A stretch of 6,541 nucleotides of DNA from an uncultured Desulfobacteraceae bacterium (GTDB lineage: Bacteria; Desulfobacterota; Desulfobacteria; Desulfobacterales; UBA2174): contig CALJLV010000184.1 in NCBI GenBank assembly GCA_937982505.1, positions 1-6,541 on the forward strand, read 5' to 3'. Positions 3,600 through 6,541 of this stretch are shown piece by piece; position 1 is the stretch's first letter; the number at the start of each line of letters is the position of its first letter. The position numbers and the translations under genes were made by a program. Below the pieces are notes generated by a model. That model searched no databases, was not told the origin of the DNA, and was given only the letters and a program-made list of their open reading frames with translations.

Positions 3600-6541
3600 A
3601 TGGACAGGTCCACAGGCCAGCGAAAGTGCCTCCGGCTGGGGGTGTGTGGGGCGGTATTTCTGGCGCTGATCGGGTCCTGGTGGATCTGCAGCCCCGGGAA
3701 AGCCGCCCAGGCCGCGGCGCCTGCGCCGGTGCTGTCGGCCGCCGAAATCGACTACCCACCCTTTTGCATCGTGGACGCCGGCGGCCAGCCCGGCGGGTTT
3801 TCGGTGGAACTGATGCGCGCCGCCCTGGCGGCCATGGGGCGCGAGGTGACCTTCCGCACCGGGCCCTGGGAGCAGGTCAAGGGCTGGCTGGAACACGGCC
3901 AAATACAGGCCCTGCCCCTGGTGGGGCGCACCCCGGAGCGCGAGGCGATCTTCGATTTCACCTTTCCCTACATGTCCCTCTACGGGGCCATCGTGGTGCG
4001 CGCCGACGCCAGCGGGATCCAGGACCTTTCCGACCTGCGGGGGCGCACGGTGGCCGTGATGAAGGGCGACAACGCCGAGGAGTTCCTGCGCCGCCGGGAG
4101 CGCGGGATCCGCATCGAGACCACCGACAGCTTTGACGACGCCCTGCGGCAGTTGTCGGCGGGCCGCTGGGACGCGGTGGTGATCCAGCGTCTGGTGGCGC
4201 TGCGCCTGATCCAGGAAACGGGGCTGACCAACCTCAAGGTGGTGGGCCGGCCCATCGAGGATTTTCGCCAGGATTTCTGTTTCGCCGTGGCCGAGAACGA
4301 CCGCCAGACCCTGGCCCTGCTCAACGAGGGACTGGCCCTGGTGATGGCCGACGGCACCTACCGGCACCTGCACGCCAAGTGGTTCGCCGCCCTGGAGTTG
4401 CCGGCCAGCCGGCGCATCGTGGTGGGCGGGGACCACAACTATCCACCTTACGAGTTTCTGGACGAAAAGGGCCGGCCTGCGGGGTACAACGTGGAGCTGA
4501 CCCGGGCCATCGCCCGGGAGATGGATCTGGAGATCGAAATCCGCCTCGGTCCCTGGACCGAGATCATCGGCCATCTGGAGCGCAACGACATCGACGTGCT
4601 CCAGGGCATGTTCTACTCGCCCCGGCGGGACCTGAAATACGATTTTTCACCCCCGCACATCGTCAATCACTGCGTCGCCGTGGTGCGGCGCGGCGAGGGA
4701 ACGCCGCCGTCCACCCCGGAGGAACTGGCCGGCCGGCGCATCGTGGTCGAGCGCGGCGATATCCTGCACGACTTTGTCATGGAACATGGCCTCGGCGACG
4801 GGCTGGCCACCGCCGACACCCAGGAGGACGCCCTGCGGGAGCTGGTCGAAGGTCGGCACGACTGCGCCCTGGTGTCGCGGATCACCGCCATTTACTGGAT
4901 CGAGAAGCACGGCTGGCGGGACCTGAAGGTGGGATCGCGCCCCCTGCTGTCGCCGGGCTACGGCTATGCCGTGCCCAACGGCCACAAGGCCATGCTGGCC
5001 ACCTTCAGCGAGGGGCTGCGGGTCCTTTCCGAATCGGGTGAATACCAGCGGATCTACGAAAAATGGCTGGGCGGCTACGCCGCCGCGGCACCCAGCCTGG
5101 GCCGGGTGCTGCGGGCCATCGCCATGGGGGTGCTGCCCCTGTCGGTCGCGGTGCTGGCTCTGTTCGGCTGGACCTGGACCCTGCGCCGGCAGGTGTCCAA
5201 GAAGACCGCGGCGCTGCGTCAGAGCGAAAGCCGTTATCGGCTGCTGGCGGAAAACACCCTGGACGCCATCTGGACCATGAATCTGGATCTGGAGTTCACT
5301 TACATCAATCCGGCCTGCCATGCCATGACCGGATTTCTTCCCGAAGAGTGGATCGGCAGCCGCCTGTCGGACCACTGCGACGCTGAGAACTTCGCGCGCA
5401 TGACCGGGTTGATCGTCGATTCGCTGGAAAACCGGAGCGAAGAGACGGGGGTCATCTTCGAGGCCCAGATGATCAAGAAGAACGGCGACGCGTTCTGGGT
5501 GGAGATCAACGGCGCCCTGATCCGCGGCGAAGACGGCCAGCCGGTGGGCCTCCAGGGGGTGACTCGGGACATCTCCGAGCGCAAGGCTTCGGAGCTGCGC
5601 ATCGCCCATCTCAATCGGGTCCTGCGGGCCATCCGCGAGATCAATCAATTGATCGTGCGCGAGCATGATCCTCAGGCGCTGATCCGCGAGGCCTGCCGGC
5701 TGATGGTGGACAACCGCGGCTATCCCTCCGCCCTGATCGTGCTCACCGATGACCAGGGGCGGACCGCCTCGTGGTCCGCGGCCGGAGAGGCGAGCCGCTC
5801 CGAGGATCTGGCCCGCTTCATGGACCGGGGTGATCGACTCCCGTGCCTGGCCGGTTCGCGGCCGCCGGAGCGGATCGTACTGGTGCCCCGGGGGCAGGCG
5901 GCCTGCCCCGACTGCCCGCTGGGGGCCGGGCGCGGCGAGAACCAGTCCCTGTGCGCCGCCCTGCGCCACCAGCAGGAGACCTTCGGCTACCTGGCCGTGA
6001 CGGTGGAGGGCCGCCTGGTGCTGGATGCGGAGGAGCAGAGCCTTTTCGGGGAAATGGCCGGCGACCTGGCCTATGCCCTTCATTTCCTGCGCACCGAGAA
6101 CCTGCGGCGCCAGGGAGAGGCGGCCCTGCGCGAGAGCGAGGCGCGTTTCCGCCTTTTCGCCGAGCTGGCCCCGGTGGGCATTGTCATCTCGGATCTCCAG
6201 GAGCGGGTGATCTACGCCAGCCCCAAGTTCACAGCCCTGTTCGGCTATACGTCCCGGGAGATCACCTGCGCCGAGGACTGGTGGCAACTGGCCTATTCGG
6301 ACCCCGAGATGCGCCGGCGCGTCCGCCGGGAGTGGGCCGCGGCAACGGCCGAAGCCCGGAAAACGGGCAGCGAAATCAAGCCCATGGAATATCCGGTGAC
6401 CAGCCGCGACGGCACCCGGCGCCAGATCGAATTTCGCATGGCGGCCACCGATCGGCTGAATCTGGTGGTTTTTGTGGACGTGACCGAGCGCCGGCGGGCC
6501 GAGGCCGAGCGCGAAAAGCTCCAGGCCCAGTTGCTCCAGTC
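3600..6541 (+). CDS. Membrane sensor kinase with two solute-binding domains, PAS-GAF-PAS; 3' end cut by window
   Basis: Open for 980 codons to the right edge without a stop. A basic N-terminus and hydrophobic stretch (about 9-40, ending near KAAQA) act as signal peptide or first membrane anchor. Two bacterial extracellular solute-binding family 3 domains follow (about 44-262 and 273-490), each beginning with the YPPF/YPPYEF signature and ending in a Lys-Trp or His-Ala-Lys-Trp segment. A transmembrane helix lies at about 507-528. In the cytoplasm come a PAS domain with PAC end (about 540-662, GVTRDISERK), a GAF domain (about 671-830) and a second PAS (about 846-966, VDVTERR). A coiled start (EREKLQAQLLQ) then normally leads into the histidine kinase core. 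The kinase core, and any receiver or HPt domains, lie outside, so kinase function is inferred. The layout resembles BvgS/EvgS. SBP1 keeps T111-P-E-R114, where the Arg usually holds an amino-acid carboxylate; SBP2 has S340-P-R-R343. ATG 3600 has AAAGG only two bases upstream, a tight spacing, but it best preserves the basic signal region. The gene is divergent from the cupin. Confidence 0.9.
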   Translation, partial: MDRSTGQRKCLRLGVCGAVFLALIGSWWICSPGKAAQAAAPAPVLSAAEIDYPPFCIVDAGGQPGGFSVELMRAALAAMGREVTFRTGPWEQVKGWLEHGQIQALPLVGRTPEREAIFDFTFPYMSLYGAIVVRADASGIQDLSDLRGRTVAVMKGDNAEEFLRRRERGIRIETTDSFDDALRQLSAGRWDAVVIQRLVALRLIQETGLTNLKVVGRPIEDFRQDFCFAVAENDRQTLALLNEGLALVMADGTYRHLHAKWFAALELPASRRIVVGGDHNYPPYEFLDEKGRPAGYNVELTRAIAREMDLEIEIRLGPWTEIIGHLERNDIDVLQGMFYSPRRDLKYDFSPPHIVNHCVAVVRRGEGTPPSTPEELAGRRIVVERGDILHDFVMEHGLGDGLATADTQEDALRELVEGRHDCALVSRITAIYWIEKHGWRDLKVGSRPLLSPGYGYAVPNGHKAMLATFSEGLRVLSESGEYQRIYEKWLGGYAAAAPSLGRVLRAIAMGVLPLSVAVLALFGWTWTLRRQVSKKTAALRQSESRYRLLAENTLDAIWTMNLDLEFTYINPACHAMTGFLPEEWIGSRLSDHCDAENFARMTGLIVDSLENRSEETGVIFEAQMIKKNGDAFWVEINGALIRGEDGQPVGLQGVTRDISERKASELRIAHLNRVLRAIREINQLIVREHDPQALIREACRLMVDNRGYPSALIVLTDDQGRTASWSAAGEASRSEDLARFMDRGDRLPCLAGSRPPERIVLVPRGQAACPDCPLGAGRGENQSLCAALRHQQETFGYLAVTVEGRLVLDAEEQSLFGEMAGDLAYALHFLRTENLRRQGEAALRESEARFRLFAELAPVGIVISDLQERVIYASPKFTALFGYTSREITCAEDWWQLAYSDPEMRRRVRREWAAATAEARKTGSEIKPMEYPVTSRDGTRRQIEFRMAATDRLNLVVFVDVTERRRAEAEREKLQAQLLQ

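Noticed and set aside
3318..6287. Long minus-strand open frames (up to about 546 codons) opposite the kinase gene
   Set aside because: They lie antisense to a frame with clear solute-binding, PAS and GAF domains. Their translations are rich in Gly, His, Pro, Gln and Arg with no domains, as expected for shadows of a GC-rich gene.

Overview
The window looks like a piece of a GC-rich bacterial chromosome carrying a short AT-rich accessory patch at its left end. The best taxonomic hint is the large sensor kinase on the right: tandem periplasmic solute-binding domains, then PAS-GAF-PAS with a cysteine-bearing GAF domain. In my recollection this style is common in Desulfobacterota (Desulfosarcina/Desulfococcus-like sulfate reducers). 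That is an inference from architecture only.

Left part (1-972) is AT-rich to neutral in composition. A probable gene enters from the left edge on the minus strand, with only its first codons visible behind a perfect Shine-Dalgarno. Facing away from it is a two-gene toxin-antitoxin operon. A DUF433 antitoxin (301-537) overlaps by 4 bp a DUF5615 PIN-like ribonuclease toxin (534-902). The operon is read from a near-consensus sigma-70 promoter (237-265) whose -10 box lies in an imperfect palindrome, a likely autoregulatory operator. A 22-codon open stretch (904-972) then ends in an amber codon that is in frame with the next small ORF.

Middle part (976-2999) is GC-rich. A small unrecognised protein (976-1245) overlaps by 4 bp a UvrD-type superfamily 1 helicase (1242-2999). 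The helicase motifs are complete and its N-terminal half resembles the FBH1 family. The pair is probably translationally coupled. A short convergent gap with small hairpins separates it from the next gene.

Right part (3064-6541) is also GC-rich. A small single-domain cupin on the minus strand (3064-3384) is divergent from a membrane sensor kinase on the plus strand (3600 to the window end). The kinase is cut by the right edge just before the expected histidine kinase core. The cupin has a plausible sigma-70 promoter (3517-3545) and a leader of about 125 nt containing three GC-rich hairpins.

No rRNA, tRNA, CRISPR array, insertion sequence or origin was recognised. No clearly new multi-gene system is proven here. 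The most unusual items are the small protein coupled to the FBH1-like helicase next to a toxin-antitoxin module, the amber-interrupted frame before it, the structured cupin leader, and the cysteine cluster in the kinase GAF domain.
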